In this document: piece by piece, positions 37,301 to 45,525 of the stretch
Numbering within the stretch: the stretch's first letter is position 1
Layout of the letters: every line of letters starts with the position of its first letter
DNA from: Parabacteroides sp.
GTDB taxonomy: Bacteria > Bacteroidota > Bacteroidia > Bacteroidales > Tannerellaceae
Length of the DNA stretch: 64,000 bases
Direction: 5' to 3'
NCBI GenBank assembly: GCA_017937385.1
Contig: JAGBDR010000035.1
Coordinates: 28,323 to 92,322 of the forward strand
Program-made: the position numbers and the translations under genes
Notes under the pieces: model-generated
Databases searched by the model: none
Seen by the model: the letters and a program-made list of their open reading frames with translations, nothing else
What the model was told of the DNA's origin: nothing

Positions 37301-38308
37301 TGCTGCATATATAGCATCATCTTTATAAGTACTTCTTAAGGCTTTAATTGCCTTTACAAAAGCTTCTCGATGCAAAGAAATTTCATAAGCATTCAATTTT
37401 TCATACCAATTATTATGGTGCCCCAATGCATCTTCTGCATTATCAGCATCAGTTGTAGTATTTGAACCTCCAGGTTCCGGTAACTCCCATTTGAAATTGC
37501 GGAACGGATAACCAACGGCAGATTCAGCCCGCAACGGTTGTGTAAACACGTTCTTATATTGGTTATTCTTTACATCCGGAGTAAAAGTCAAGTTCAACTT
37601 ACCATTAACTGCATCACCTTTCCACAGCATGGAATTCAAATCGTCTGCACCCAATACAATAGCTGCAGGGGAAGCAGGTTTAATTTTTAACAAATTTGAA
37701 GAAGAAGACAAATCCGTTGGTAAATTTTTAAGTGCATACTTTTCAGCACCTACTTTATCGGAACTTGCTGTCAATACCAACACCGAGTCACGATTATTGC
37801 CAAAAGCAGCAGAAAGTGTAGTTTCTGTAAATTTTTTGCTAACAGGATCCGGAGCTGGAATCCATTTCCAAACAGCAACATCACCACCTACCGTAATATT
37901 ACTTTTCGGAGTTGCTATATTTCCAGCAGTTTCCGAATGTTTTACGACTGCAGATCCTTGTGAATTAATAGCCAATTGTAAACCGGAAGCATAGTTTACA
38001 AACACATAAGAATAACCACCCTCTGCATTCTCTTGAGACATGATTGTCCATAAAGTAGAGCGAAGTTCATCTTTACTATCAGTAGCAGCCTTTACTACCT
38101 TCAAATAGTATTGACCACTTTTGTCATTACGGAACATACCTAACACATCACCAGCCGTACGTGTTTCCAGCTGATAATAAGTTCCACTTTTTACAAGTTC
38201 CGCTGCCGTAGGATTCTTTGTAAACTTAGCATAGTTAGCCGCATTTACCGTTCCCATAGCACCTACCAGCAGGACGCTGGCTACAAGCGTAGAAAACTTT
38301 TTGTTCAT
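34391..38308 (-). CDS. Large secreted S-layer-like surface protein, DUF6383-type C-terminus (phase-variable locus 1)
   Basis: 1305 residues from ATG 38308; the longer frame to 38389 only adds AT-rich leader. A signal peptide (MNKKFSTLVASVLLVGAMGTVNA) is followed by long beta-rich repeats and a C-terminal domain, VAVIAGEGNVTIAGAAGKKV then NILGQVVANTVIASDNATI, ending VEGEEAVKAIVK. That end resembles type IX secretion sorting domains and the DUF6383 family of Parabacteroides. The paralogue at 40756 shares the signal peptide and C-terminus but little between. The promoter element upstream (38414-38615) is invertible and here points away, so the gene is predicted OFF. Confidence 0.82.
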   Translation of the reverse strand: MNKKFSTLVASVLLVGAMGTVNAANYAKFTKNPTAAELVKSGTYYQLETRTAGDVLGMFRNDKSGQYYLKVVKAATDSKDELRSTLWTIMSQENAEGGYSYVFVNYASGLQLAINSQGSAVVKHSETAGNIATPKSNITVGGDVAVWKWIPAPDPVSKKFTETTLSAAFGNNRDSVLVLTASSDKVGAEKYALKNLPTDLSSSSNLLKIKPASPAAIVLGADDLNSMLWKGDAVNGKLNLTFTPDVKNNQYKNVFTQPLRAESAVGYPFRNFKWELPEPGGSNTTTDADNAEDALGHHNNWYEKLNAYEISLHREAFVKAIKALRSTYKDDAIYAALKAFVNAKGTETEYDKVLAAVQAVEPTAEASKAIKPIVISYIKSEMPNFRNSANGMKEVMGYIVEVRDALASLDSKIASLDVAGKLVAANKEKESVRAKWDAQGWVSLKTDAGKYVMVDTAYMTTNAGQKYLKLSDDKTFVDLKTKSNGESMSPISWTREDINGRFNFQFVWYPAQDSIVIRSAGFATLADGVEATSVWKDLSLPESMVPAPTMKSKDGKLEANSNPAERNLVKIAVLANTSHRELTIGNSEYDRLMNPANTINTRISAGASSMYELTTLPSGVYFFNLSTGLASRKYDAGKYYVAKFCGNNGNDYEAEETTQLYGVAQDFGHMPRTQWVVKQNPGVAGQQTVSIYNREFPGIKYENVQLFKGGDKKIFAPFGIAGGDTLSYALAADVKPLAGVLTDSYLGYYKPEDENQFKLNRMTLDYFSGIQIGNFVNVAPTANDTTVRVDVKGDKATFQLVPSVDAKYGYEGSVAPQLYRRSYTIKVYDGNKLVNDSKWIARDAANENTYKVTANANEAVKFYLKENNQIVTEEGDTLCYHALVDFANGDRVGVRDGSLKFSIEGVCSEERVATFHVGYDESIIYRELKGNETTAVAEGVEPFSAPCVANFFRARIADKQYLFESANQSQFNEAGKGINYLGVRYQGGQFDDSTAIYVDTADVRNPYRPQYMLAVGTEIIKEGKYCPIHGFNADCKEEHLLDVPAQVWGRYLINAQDSLKNAVNGADYQWERQYTRLAFVHAMHTGDTLIIFKNGEYPLTKEGHKDYLKAIEWARAAVENTVTPNENDYVYVMNVKDRNGNNATKAFTQDYANYKFMFRLVDDKDTRDFIIENHDSEWSLHNDTYTATENANEYRAIKVQNGVPVIARFNSASEGILNAEWWNIDERCTTPTANEGIATSEVAVIAGEGNVTIAGAAGKKVVISNILGQVVANTVIASDNATIAVPQGVVVVAVEGEEAVKAIVK

Positions 38309-38413
38309 AATTCTAAAATGTTTAATTAATAAATAAGTATATCTATATGTATATCTTCTCGTTCCAATCTCTTGTTTTACAAGAGTCAACTACATTTCTA
38401 TAGAATGACTAAT

Positions 38414-38615
38414 AAAAACGTTCGTTTTTTTTAGTCATTTTTTCAGGGCTTTCGGGAGGGTTTGTATTGGAAAGGTGGTTTTTCGTACTCGTTAAGCTAT
38501 CTGATTGATAAGAAAGAATATAGAAAAGGAAAAATTATTGGAGAAAAGGGTTGCAGGTTCAAAAAGTAGTTGTATTTTTGTGCTGTAAAAATGACGAATT
38601 AAAACGAACGTTTTT
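38414..38615. promoter_or_regulatory. Invertible promoter segment 1, OFF orientation for the surface-protein gene
   Basis: Inverted repeats at 38414-38442 and 38587-38615 (26 of 29 complementary; core aacgaacgttttt) enclose 144 bases. Inside lies one promoter, TTG at 38551-38553 and TATTTTTG at 38573-38580 with a 19-base gap, reading rightward. Start of transcription would fall at the right repeat. The surface-protein gene lies to the left, so inversion is needed to express it. The layout equals the phase-variable promoters of Bacteroides capsule loci and Parabacteroides S-layer genes. Confidence 0.82.
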
Positions 38616-38875
38616 CTTTCACTTTGCTTCCCCTCTCAAATCTTTATTATACAAACACTTACAAGGTATAAAGCCGTTCTTTCATTCTATTATATATAAT
38701 GTACGTGCGTACGTTGATACATTATCGGCAACTACCGGATAACCAATCAATTACTCTATCCAAGCCTATAACCCGATTGTTCCATGCCTATAGCACTCAC
38801 GTTTCCTGCCCATGGCACAAGTGTGCTATGCCGAGGGAATTCCTGTGCCAAGCCTATGCAATTTTTGCGGCACAC
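38616..38875. other. Non-coding flank of invertible segment 1
   Basis: The first ~138 bases (38616-38754) are about 90% identical to 45016-45155 beside segment 2, including gtacgtgcgtac. No open frame is conserved between the two. The rest (38760-38875) holds atgcc/ggcat-type inverted pieces. In the present orientation the invertible promoter reads into this stretch and then antisense to the next gene. Confidence 0.6.
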
Positions 38876-40423
38876 TCACTTCACGAGCCAGCCCGCAATA
38901 TTCCGCGTCTTGTCACTGAAGTTCACACCGATTTCAACCAACTTCCTCGGATCACTGCGGAACGGATCGGAATAGCCTTTCTCCTCTATCTGCGCCAATG
39001 CTTCTTCGGCACTGCCGTTCAGTTTGAACTCCATGACATAGATGTAATGGTCGGTCTGCAGCACCAGATCGATACGGCCACGCGAAGTGTGGTACTCCGC
39101 TTTCACATAGAAACCGGCCAGTTTGAAAACGATGAAAAGCACATTCTGGTAATGGACCTCCAAATTACGAATCAATTCATAGGGAGTATCGGCCAAAAAA
39201 CTTTGCAGACGGGAAAGAAAGGCATCGTAATCGCCTCGGCGAATTTCACGCACGAAATGTTGGATCTGAAAGGAAGACTCCACCGTGTTCACCGAAGTAT
39301 AATAAGGTAACAAATAGCGAACAAAACCCTCTTCCACCTCTTGGTTGGGAAAACCTAACGTGTAGATCTTAAATTCCGGATCATAGCCTTTAATGGTCAG
39401 ATACCCGCTTTGGTAAATCACGGGGATCGGATTACAGGAAGCGGAATCGATACTGTTCAAGACATCGGCATCTGTCTCCGTATGGGCCATGTCATACAGG
39501 TCATAATCCGTATTCTTCAGCAAATGGACCAAATAGGTAGGCGTTCCGGTCTCGAACCAATAATTGCCGAACTCCTTTTTGGCAAACGTATTGAGCAAGC
39601 TGAAAGGATTATACATTCCCATCGACTTTGCCGTGAAATGATACCCGTCATAGCGTTTCTTCAGTTCTGCACAAACGGCTTCATGCGTCATCTGTTGGGC
39701 CGCAGCCAAATCTTCCAAATCTTCTTTCAGGCAAGTCTGGATTTCCTGTTCCGTGATACCGCATATTTCCACATAACGGTCATCCATCGAAATGTCCATC
39801 AGGTTATTCAAATCACTGAAAACACTGACTTTACCGAACTTCGTCACACCGGTCAAGAGGGCGAATTTGATGAATCCGTCCATCGTCTTCAAAACGCCAT
39901 AGAAAGGCTTCAGCATATTCCGGAATTCCGCCTGCAACGTTTCGTCCTGAATGGTTTGCAGAATCGGCTTGTCATACTCGTCCACCAAGATAACGACACG
40001 TTGTCCGGTCTTTTCATACGCCCGGCGGATCACTCCGGCAAAACGCAAAGGCAATGTCGTTTCCGACGGACGAGTGCCATAGAGTTCCTCCCAACGGGAT
40101 AAAGAATCGTTCAACAGGCTATACAAACTATCCGCCCGGTCATACTGGGAGATATTCAGGTCGAGATGCAAAATCGGGTATTCCACCCAATCCTTTTCCA
40201 ACTGTTCCATCGCCAGGCCTCCGAACAGTTCTTTCTTTCCCTGGAAATAGGCTTCCAAAGTGGAGATCAAAAGACTTTTTCCAAACCGGCGCGGCCGGCT
40301 TAGGAAATAATAGCTTCCACTCTTTACCAATTGGTACACCCATGCCGTCTTGTCTATATAAACGTAACCGTCATTCCTCAACTTTTCGAATTTCTGTACG
40401 CCTATCGGATAACGTTTTGCCAT
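38876..40423 (-). CDS. AAA-ATPase-like / PD-(D/E)XK nuclease fusion protein (DUF1703 type)
   Basis: 515 residues from ATG 40423 (MAKRYPIGVQKFEKLR), chosen as the family's normal start. The N-terminal AAA-ATPase-like domain has a degenerate P-loop region SRPRRFGKSLLISTL and a Walker B-like RVVILVDEYDKPIL. The C-terminal PDDEXK_9 nuclease domain has GRIDLVLQTDHYIYVMEFKL, where D and ExK are the core residues. Many copies occur in Bacteroidales and their role is unsettled. It sits exactly between the two surface-protein cassettes. Confidence 0.88.
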   Translation of the reverse strand: MAKRYPIGVQKFEKLRNDGYVYIDKTAWVYQLVKSGSYYFLSRPRRFGKSLLISTLEAYFQGKKELFGGLAMEQLEKDWVEYPILHLDLNISQYDRADSLYSLLNDSLSRWEELYGTRPSETTLPLRFAGVIRRAYEKTGQRVVILVDEYDKPILQTIQDETLQAEFRNMLKPFYGVLKTMDGFIKFALLTGVTKFGKVSVFSDLNNLMDISMDDRYVEICGITEQEIQTCLKEDLEDLAAAQQMTHEAVCAELKKRYDGYHFTAKSMGMYNPFSLLNTFAKKEFGNYWFETGTPTYLVHLLKNTDYDLYDMAHTETDADVLNSIDSASCNPIPVIYQSGYLTIKGYDPEFKIYTLGFPNQEVEEGFVRYLLPYYTSVNTVESSFQIQHFVREIRRGDYDAFLSRLQSFLADTPYELIRNLEVHYQNVLFIVFKLAGFYVKAEYHTSRGRIDLVLQTDHYIYVMEFKLNGSAEEALAQIEEKGYSDPFRSDPRKLVEIGVNFSDKTRNIAGWLVK

Positions 40424-40520
40424 GTTCTTCCCTTGTTTTGAATTTATCACAAAAATAATCAATCTGATGAATTTTCCATCCAATGAAACACATGGGAAAT
40501 ACGAAAAACTTCTAAAAACG

Positions 40521-40562
40521 AATCCCCGTCGATGATATTACCGACGGGGATTGTTTTTTTCC
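40521..40562. terminator. Bidirectional terminator between nuclease start and cassette 2
   Basis: aatccccgtcg (40521-40531) and cgacggggatt (40542-40552) form a perfect 11-bp stem. A run of T follows on the plus strand and cgttttt on the minus strand. It can end both the minus-strand surface-protein transcript and rightward antisense transcription. Confidence 0.75.
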
Positions 40563-40669
40563 TGCTTTCGACCTTCACAGGTGTACTGGCAGAAGAACTT
40601 TATTTCAATACTTTAGTATTATAATACGACCGCTTGTTCGCCTGTCGCAGGGTAATTGCCGTTGTTTAT

Positions 40670-40697
40670 GTAGAGACGCACAGCCGTGCGTCTCTAC
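40670..40697. repeat. gtagagacgcac palindrome, copy 2
   Basis: Same element as 34319-34346 with one central mismatch pair. It lies 58 bases past the stop of the second surface-protein gene. Confidence 0.85.
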
Positions 40698-40755
40698 GGG
40701 GGCGGCACGCGATCTTATTTAGAATTATTTGATTATAAATTCGATTTACAATCTC

Positions 40756-43700
40756 TTATTTTACGATCGCCTTAACAGCGTCTTCACCTTCAACAGCGAC
40801 TACGACTACACCCTGAGGAGCAGCGATAGTAGCATTGTCAGATGTGATGACTGTGTTGGCAACTGTCTGGCCCAAGATGTTTGTGATAACCACCTTCTTA
40901 CCAGCAGCACCCACAATCTGTACAGAACCGTTACCTGCGATAACTGTTACGGAAGATACTTCTATATCTTCGTTGGCTGTAGCTTCGTCTTTAGTTGTTT
41001 CGAAGTAGAAGACTCCGGACTGACCGATTCTTTCAGCAATCGTGCTTTCATTCCATTCGTGGTTACCAGCAGGAGTTTCAACTTGAGCGATTACAGGAAC
41101 ACCGTTTTCAGTCTTCACCCATGCGCCTTTAAATGCACCGATAGCATCACACTTAGATTCAAGCAAGAATGCTTCGCTATCTTCTGCCACACCGGTATTA
41201 TCGGAGTTTGTTCTACGCAAAGAGAATGTATGGTTAGTATTGACATTACCGCTAATTTTGTGACATTCCACATATTTCAAGTTTCCTTGAGCATCTGTTT
41301 CAGTCAACTTAGTCGGATCAAGTACAAATTCCGGAGCTACATATTTAGCCTTTACAGAGCCATGATTATCGATGGTCATCAAATCTTTCAAGCTGTAACC
41401 GGCTTTAACAACATATAAGTATTCTTCCGGTTCCTTTTCACCCTTGGCATTGATAATTGTATCTACCTGATGGATACCTTCCACGAAGCCCAGACGAGTG
41501 TAAGAGTTGAACTTATACAAATCAGCATTGTGCATCATGTTTGTGCTTCCCTTTACAGAGTCTTGCAAGTTAACCAAGAACCAACCAGCGGTATAACCAT
41601 TGTATGATTCGAAGTGAACCAATCCATCATCTTCAGCCTCAGCTTCGCTGTTCCAATAACCATGAACTCTTGTAGAGTGGCTACAGATATAACCGTCAGG
41701 AATAGAATCTACACGTACACCAAACAGATAACGTTGCATATTCGTTTTATCCAATTCAACCTCATCCACATAGAATGCGGCCTTATCTGCAACATCCAAG
41801 CCTTTGCTTTCAACGCCCAAGTAGTGGAATTCAGGATCGATAGACTGAATTGCCTGAACATTATTTGCATCGTTGCAATCTTCAAACAGATAGTTCTTCT
41901 GAGCCAGTTTGTTGAAGATCTTGACATTACCGTTCAACAACATATTGTAAGGAGCATTCGCCATATCAATATATTGGTTAACCGGATTACCTGCAAAATA
42001 GAATGCATCAGAAACATCGTTCGGCTGATCTTCCAAGTTATTGTCGCGGATTACACGCATTTCAGAACCTGCTTCTACAGCGGCCTTCATCCAGCCATTG
42101 TCTTTTCTCAAGTCATAGTTATCCCAATCCTTCTTTTCATCAGCGTTCAACGCCTTCGGAGCATTGATGTCAACCAATACATAGCAAGTATCTGTTACAT
42201 TTTCACCTTCCATATAAACCTGGTCAGCTTTCAGATAGAACACGCCTAACTTCTTGTAATAGTTGTCCATTTCTGAGAGCTTCATGGCCTTGTAATAGTA
42301 ACGGCCATCTTCATCACGGACAGAAGCCAGATACAATTCATCGTTATCAATCAAGTTTTGATCTTTCACCTTGATCAAATAACCTTTACGCTTCAGATCG
42401 TTGATAGTTTCTTCCGTCTTATAAGTTCCATCTGCATTGTAATCTACAATTTCATTCAAGGCTGCACCGAAATCGTTGTTAATAACACCCTTGTCTGTCG
42501 GCAATGTAGCTTCTGCAATTTCAAAAGTAGTAGCATCTCCATTTACAACAGCGATGTTCTTACCATCCACATGTTTCAAAATTGCATTTCCATACCCGTT
42601 GTTCCAGTAGATTTGGAAGTTGTTTTCAACACCGTCGTTCAAAACATCTTTATCAAACCACTTGTATCCATGAGTTTCCGTATAAGCGATTTCTTCCGGA
42701 ACTTCACGAATAGCCATTATGTCAACTACGCGCAAAGATTTTCCATTTTTAAACCAGCCGATGTTATCTTCCCAGTCATCGCTGTAAGCACCACGGCGAT
42801 TGATAAAACGATAAGCCTTGATTTCTTCGCCCTTCACGTCCTTTCCTGTTGTTTCATACAACTGGCCTTCAAATACAACACCCGGATATTCACGATTCTG
42901 GATCTGTACATAATTGTTGGCACCTTCCAGCGGACAACCTAATTGCTTAACCACCCACATAGTAGCCGGCATCAACGAATAATCCTGATTCTTAGCCTGT
43001 GTATCATACATCAATTTAGAATTCATATTGTGTACGATACTCATACCATAATGACGATTTCTCTCGTTTGCATCAGCATTTGCCAAGTCGATATAATACA
43101 AACCATCAGGAACAGTCGTACGTTTCAAATATTCAAACGGACGGTTGATTGTCAAATGGAAGAATTCTGTTGTTGTATTATCATACAATACAGTCAGAAC
43201 ATCATCTCCAGACACTTCGTCGATAGCCAAAGAAACAGTTCTTGATCCGGTCTTCGGATTTACATAATCGTTCACCAACGTATTGGCTTTTGAATAGTGC
43301 ATTGTCACGAAAGACTGTGTACATTTAGAATCTTTCCAAGGTGTTCCTTCCTCAAATGGAGCCTGGATACCGGCATTCAGCGGTTCCAACACAATGCTAT
43401 CGTTTGTCGGGAAGTAAGTAGCACGGAAATAATAACGAGCTTTCATATAGACGTTATCGTTTGCCTTCCAGTTTTTCAAATTAAATTTGACAGCAGGAGA
43501 AGCGTTGCTACTCTTCTTATAATAAATAGCCGTATCGGCCATCAGATAAGTACCCTTATGTTTTTCATCCTTGCAACCAACAACCTTGAAACTCAAGTTA
43601 AACAAAGAATCACTTACCATATTGCGGCCACCATAAGTTTCAGATGTAAATTTAGTACCATTTTTATCTGCGCGATTAATGGAGTTCAAATTCCCATTTG

Positions 43701-44709
43701 CAAGACTTGCAGCATCCTCTTCAGCCGTAAATACCAATTCATCTTCAGCAGCCTTATCATCCAGATACCCTAAGAAATTTTCAGCTCCCTTGATATTGCG
43801 GAACATCTTGAAAGAGAAGGACTCGCTATTGCCCTTATCGTCCGCATCCATACGAGTGTTAAACTGTTCAGCAGTCATGTGGAACGGGTAAGCGACAACC
43901 GGTTTGATTTCCAAAGCGTCAGCCACACCATCGATGTCATTATTACTCATTCTGACAACTTTGGCTTTTACCATTTTGCCCTTCAACAAATCAGTATTAT
44001 CAATACCCGATTTAAAGCCAAATCCATACTCTTTCAGTCTTTCACGTAAACGTAGAGCAGTACTATATTCACTTTTATCAGTATCCGGTGTTTCATACGC
44101 CAAATACATCACCTCATTGTAACGCTGATCATGGATAGAAGCATACAATTTCTTGTACTTTTTTTCATCTGTACGGTTAAAATCGTACCAAGCCCAAACT
44201 TTAGTACCATCACGCATTTCCGTAATCGAATCATTGGCAACTGTCGTATGGTCGAAAGTCAGTTCCAGATTCGTTTCCTTGTTGATCAACGTCCAATGGC
44301 CACCGGTTGCTTCATCTTCCTTACCATAAGTGAGTTTCCACAAAGAAGCATTCAGAGGAGCTTTTTCTTTAGCTACGACACGCAGATACACCTTACCGGT
44401 TTCATAGTCGCGTTCTTGGATCAATACATCAGCATACTGAGTCTCATCATTATTAACTTCCAGCTGATACCACAAATTTCCATCCACTTCACCCACAGTC
44501 TTCTTAAAAACTGCATTGTTGTAAAGAGTTTCATCTTCAACTACAGAAGTCAATGCATTCTTCCAATTTGCAGACTTCGTTCCAAACGTACGATAGGCTG
44601 CCTGCGGAGCTGAAGCCGAAGTATGCTGCCAGTTAGTCTCAGACCACTGAGCAGAAGCACTACCAGCCACCAGCGCAAGCGCCATCAGAGTAGAAAACTT
44701 TTTGTTCAT
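40756..44709 (-). CDS. Large secreted S-layer-like surface protein, DUF6383-type C-terminus (phase-variable locus 2)
   Basis: 1317 residues from ATG 44709. The signal peptide MNKKFSTLMALALVAGSASA matches its paralogue, as does the C-terminus (VIAGNGSVQIVGAAGKKVV, NILGQTVANTVITSDNATI, VEGEDAVKAIVK). The ~1,200 residues between are strongly diverged, with different beta-rich repeats such as YVQIQNREYPGVVFEG (compare VSIYNREFPGIKYEN in the other). This is what one expects for alternative surface coats. The invertible promoter upstream (44816-45015) points away here, so the gene is predicted OFF in this assembly. Confidence 0.83.
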   Translation of the reverse strand: MNKKFSTLMALALVAGSASAQWSETNWQHTSASAPQAAYRTFGTKSANWKNALTSVVEDETLYNNAVFKKTVGEVDGNLWYQLEVNNDETQYADVLIQERDYETGKVYLRVVAKEKAPLNASLWKLTYGKEDEATGGHWTLINKETNLELTFDHTTVANDSITEMRDGTKVWAWYDFNRTDEKKYKKLYASIHDQRYNEVMYLAYETPDTDKSEYSTALRLRERLKEYGFGFKSGIDNTDLLKGKMVKAKVVRMSNNDIDGVADALEIKPVVAYPFHMTAEQFNTRMDADDKGNSESFSFKMFRNIKGAENFLGYLDDKAAEDELVFTAEEDAASLANGNLNSINRADKNGTKFTSETYGGRNMVSDSLFNLSFKVVGCKDEKHKGTYLMADTAIYYKKSSNASPAVKFNLKNWKANDNVYMKARYYFRATYFPTNDSIVLEPLNAGIQAPFEEGTPWKDSKCTQSFVTMHYSKANTLVNDYVNPKTGSRTVSLAIDEVSGDDVLTVLYDNTTTEFFHLTINRPFEYLKRTTVPDGLYYIDLANADANERNRHYGMSIVHNMNSKLMYDTQAKNQDYSLMPATMWVVKQLGCPLEGANNYVQIQNREYPGVVFEGQLYETTGKDVKGEEIKAYRFINRRGAYSDDWEDNIGWFKNGKSLRVVDIMAIREVPEEIAYTETHGYKWFDKDVLNDGVENNFQIYWNNGYGNAILKHVDGKNIAVVNGDATTFEIAEATLPTDKGVINNDFGAALNEIVDYNADGTYKTEETINDLKRKGYLIKVKDQNLIDNDELYLASVRDEDGRYYYKAMKLSEMDNYYKKLGVFYLKADQVYMEGENVTDTCYVLVDINAPKALNADEKKDWDNYDLRKDNGWMKAAVEAGSEMRVIRDNNLEDQPNDVSDAFYFAGNPVNQYIDMANAPYNMLLNGNVKIFNKLAQKNYLFEDCNDANNVQAIQSIDPEFHYLGVESKGLDVADKAAFYVDEVELDKTNMQRYLFGVRVDSIPDGYICSHSTRVHGYWNSEAEAEDDGLVHFESYNGYTAGWFLVNLQDSVKGSTNMMHNADLYKFNSYTRLGFVEGIHQVDTIINAKGEKEPEEYLYVVKAGYSLKDLMTIDNHGSVKAKYVAPEFVLDPTKLTETDAQGNLKYVECHKISGNVNTNHTFSLRRTNSDNTGVAEDSEAFLLESKCDAIGAFKGAWVKTENGVPVIAQVETPAGNHEWNESTIAERIGQSGVFYFETTKDEATANEDIEVSSVTVIAGNGSVQIVGAAGKKVVITNILGQTVANTVITSDNATIAAPQGVVVVAVEGEDAVKAIVK

Positions 44710-44815
44710 AATCATTTGAATTAATATTAATAATACGTATAATAAAAGTTCAATCTGCATCACGTACGTTTCTGTGTTTTCGCCTTTTAACTAAACTTCC
44801 GCTTTTTGACGAGAG

Positions 44816-45015
44816 AAAACGTACGTTTATTTTTGTCATTTTTTCAGGGCTTTCGGGAGGGTTTGTATCGGAAAGCTGGTTTTTCGTACCCGTTAAGCTA
44901 TCTGATTGATAAGAAAGAATATAGAAAAGGAAAAAATCTTTGAGAAAAGGGTTGCAGGTTCAAAAAGTAGTTGTATTTTTGTGCTGTGAAAATGACAAAA
45001 ATAAACGTACGTTTT
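44816..45015. promoter_or_regulatory. Invertible promoter segment 2 with perfect 27-bp inverted repeats, OFF orientation
   Basis: The repeats at 44816-44842 and 44989-45015 are complementary at 27 of 27 positions (core aaacgtacgttt) and enclose 146 bases. The enclosed promoter is TTG at 44952-44954 and TATTTTTG at 44974-44981, gap 19, reading right. The enclosed sequence is ~95% the same as in segment 1, but the repeat core differs (acgtacgt here, acgttcgt there). Inversion would aim the promoter at the surface-protein start 134 bases away. A further acgtacgttt half site lies at 44763-44772. Confidence 0.88.
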
Positions 45016-45525
45016 TCTTTCACTTTTCTGTCCCTATCAATTCTTTATTATACAAGCACTTACAAGAAATAAAGCCGTTCTTTTATTCTATTATATATAA
45101 TGTACGTGCGTACATTGATACATTATCGACAACTACCGGATAACCAATCAATTACATCTTTATCTACGTTTCTCTGTCCAGGCAAGGAAAGTACTTTTCC
45201 ACAAGTGATTTTTCGACAACAAATCATTATTCACATATCAAAAACAGTTTTACAGGCCTTCTATTTTCCATTACACTTACTACTTTTCTGTAATCAGTGG
45301 CGCTGATTATAAAATCACTGTCATCAATTCTATAATCAGCGGCACTGATTATAGAATCAATGGCAGTGATTTAAGAAAACAAAGGCAGTCAAATAGGTTT
45401 ATATACCAATGGAAGAACCTTTTCACGTTTAGACAACGGACGATACAAAGATGATGAAGCACATGGGAAATACGGAAGAGAAATAGTAACTTTGCAGCCA
45501 GAATCAAACATAATCAGAATCAACA
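45016..45525. other. Non-coding leader region before the porin gene
   Basis: 45016-45155 repeats the flank seen at 38616-38754. No gene is visible in the 510 bases. The right end holds TAACTTTG near 45487, a likely promoter for the porin gene. With segment 2 in the present orientation, transcription from 44988 would run through here into that gene with no clear terminator. Confidence 0.55.
45291..45374. repeat. Two tandem 42-bp units with internal palindromes
   Basis: Units 45291-45332 and 45333-45374 begin taatcag(t/c)ggc(g/a)ctgatta and differ at about 8 positions. Each unit contains that palindrome plus an atcac/gtgat-like pair. They lie ~150 bases before the porin gene and could bind a dimeric regulator. 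Confidence 0.7.

Noticed and set aside
38699-39310. 203-codon plus-strand frame right of switch 1 as the target of the rightward promoter
   Set aside because: It overlaps the repeat flank and then lies antisense to the nuclease gene; no counterpart exists beside switch 2.
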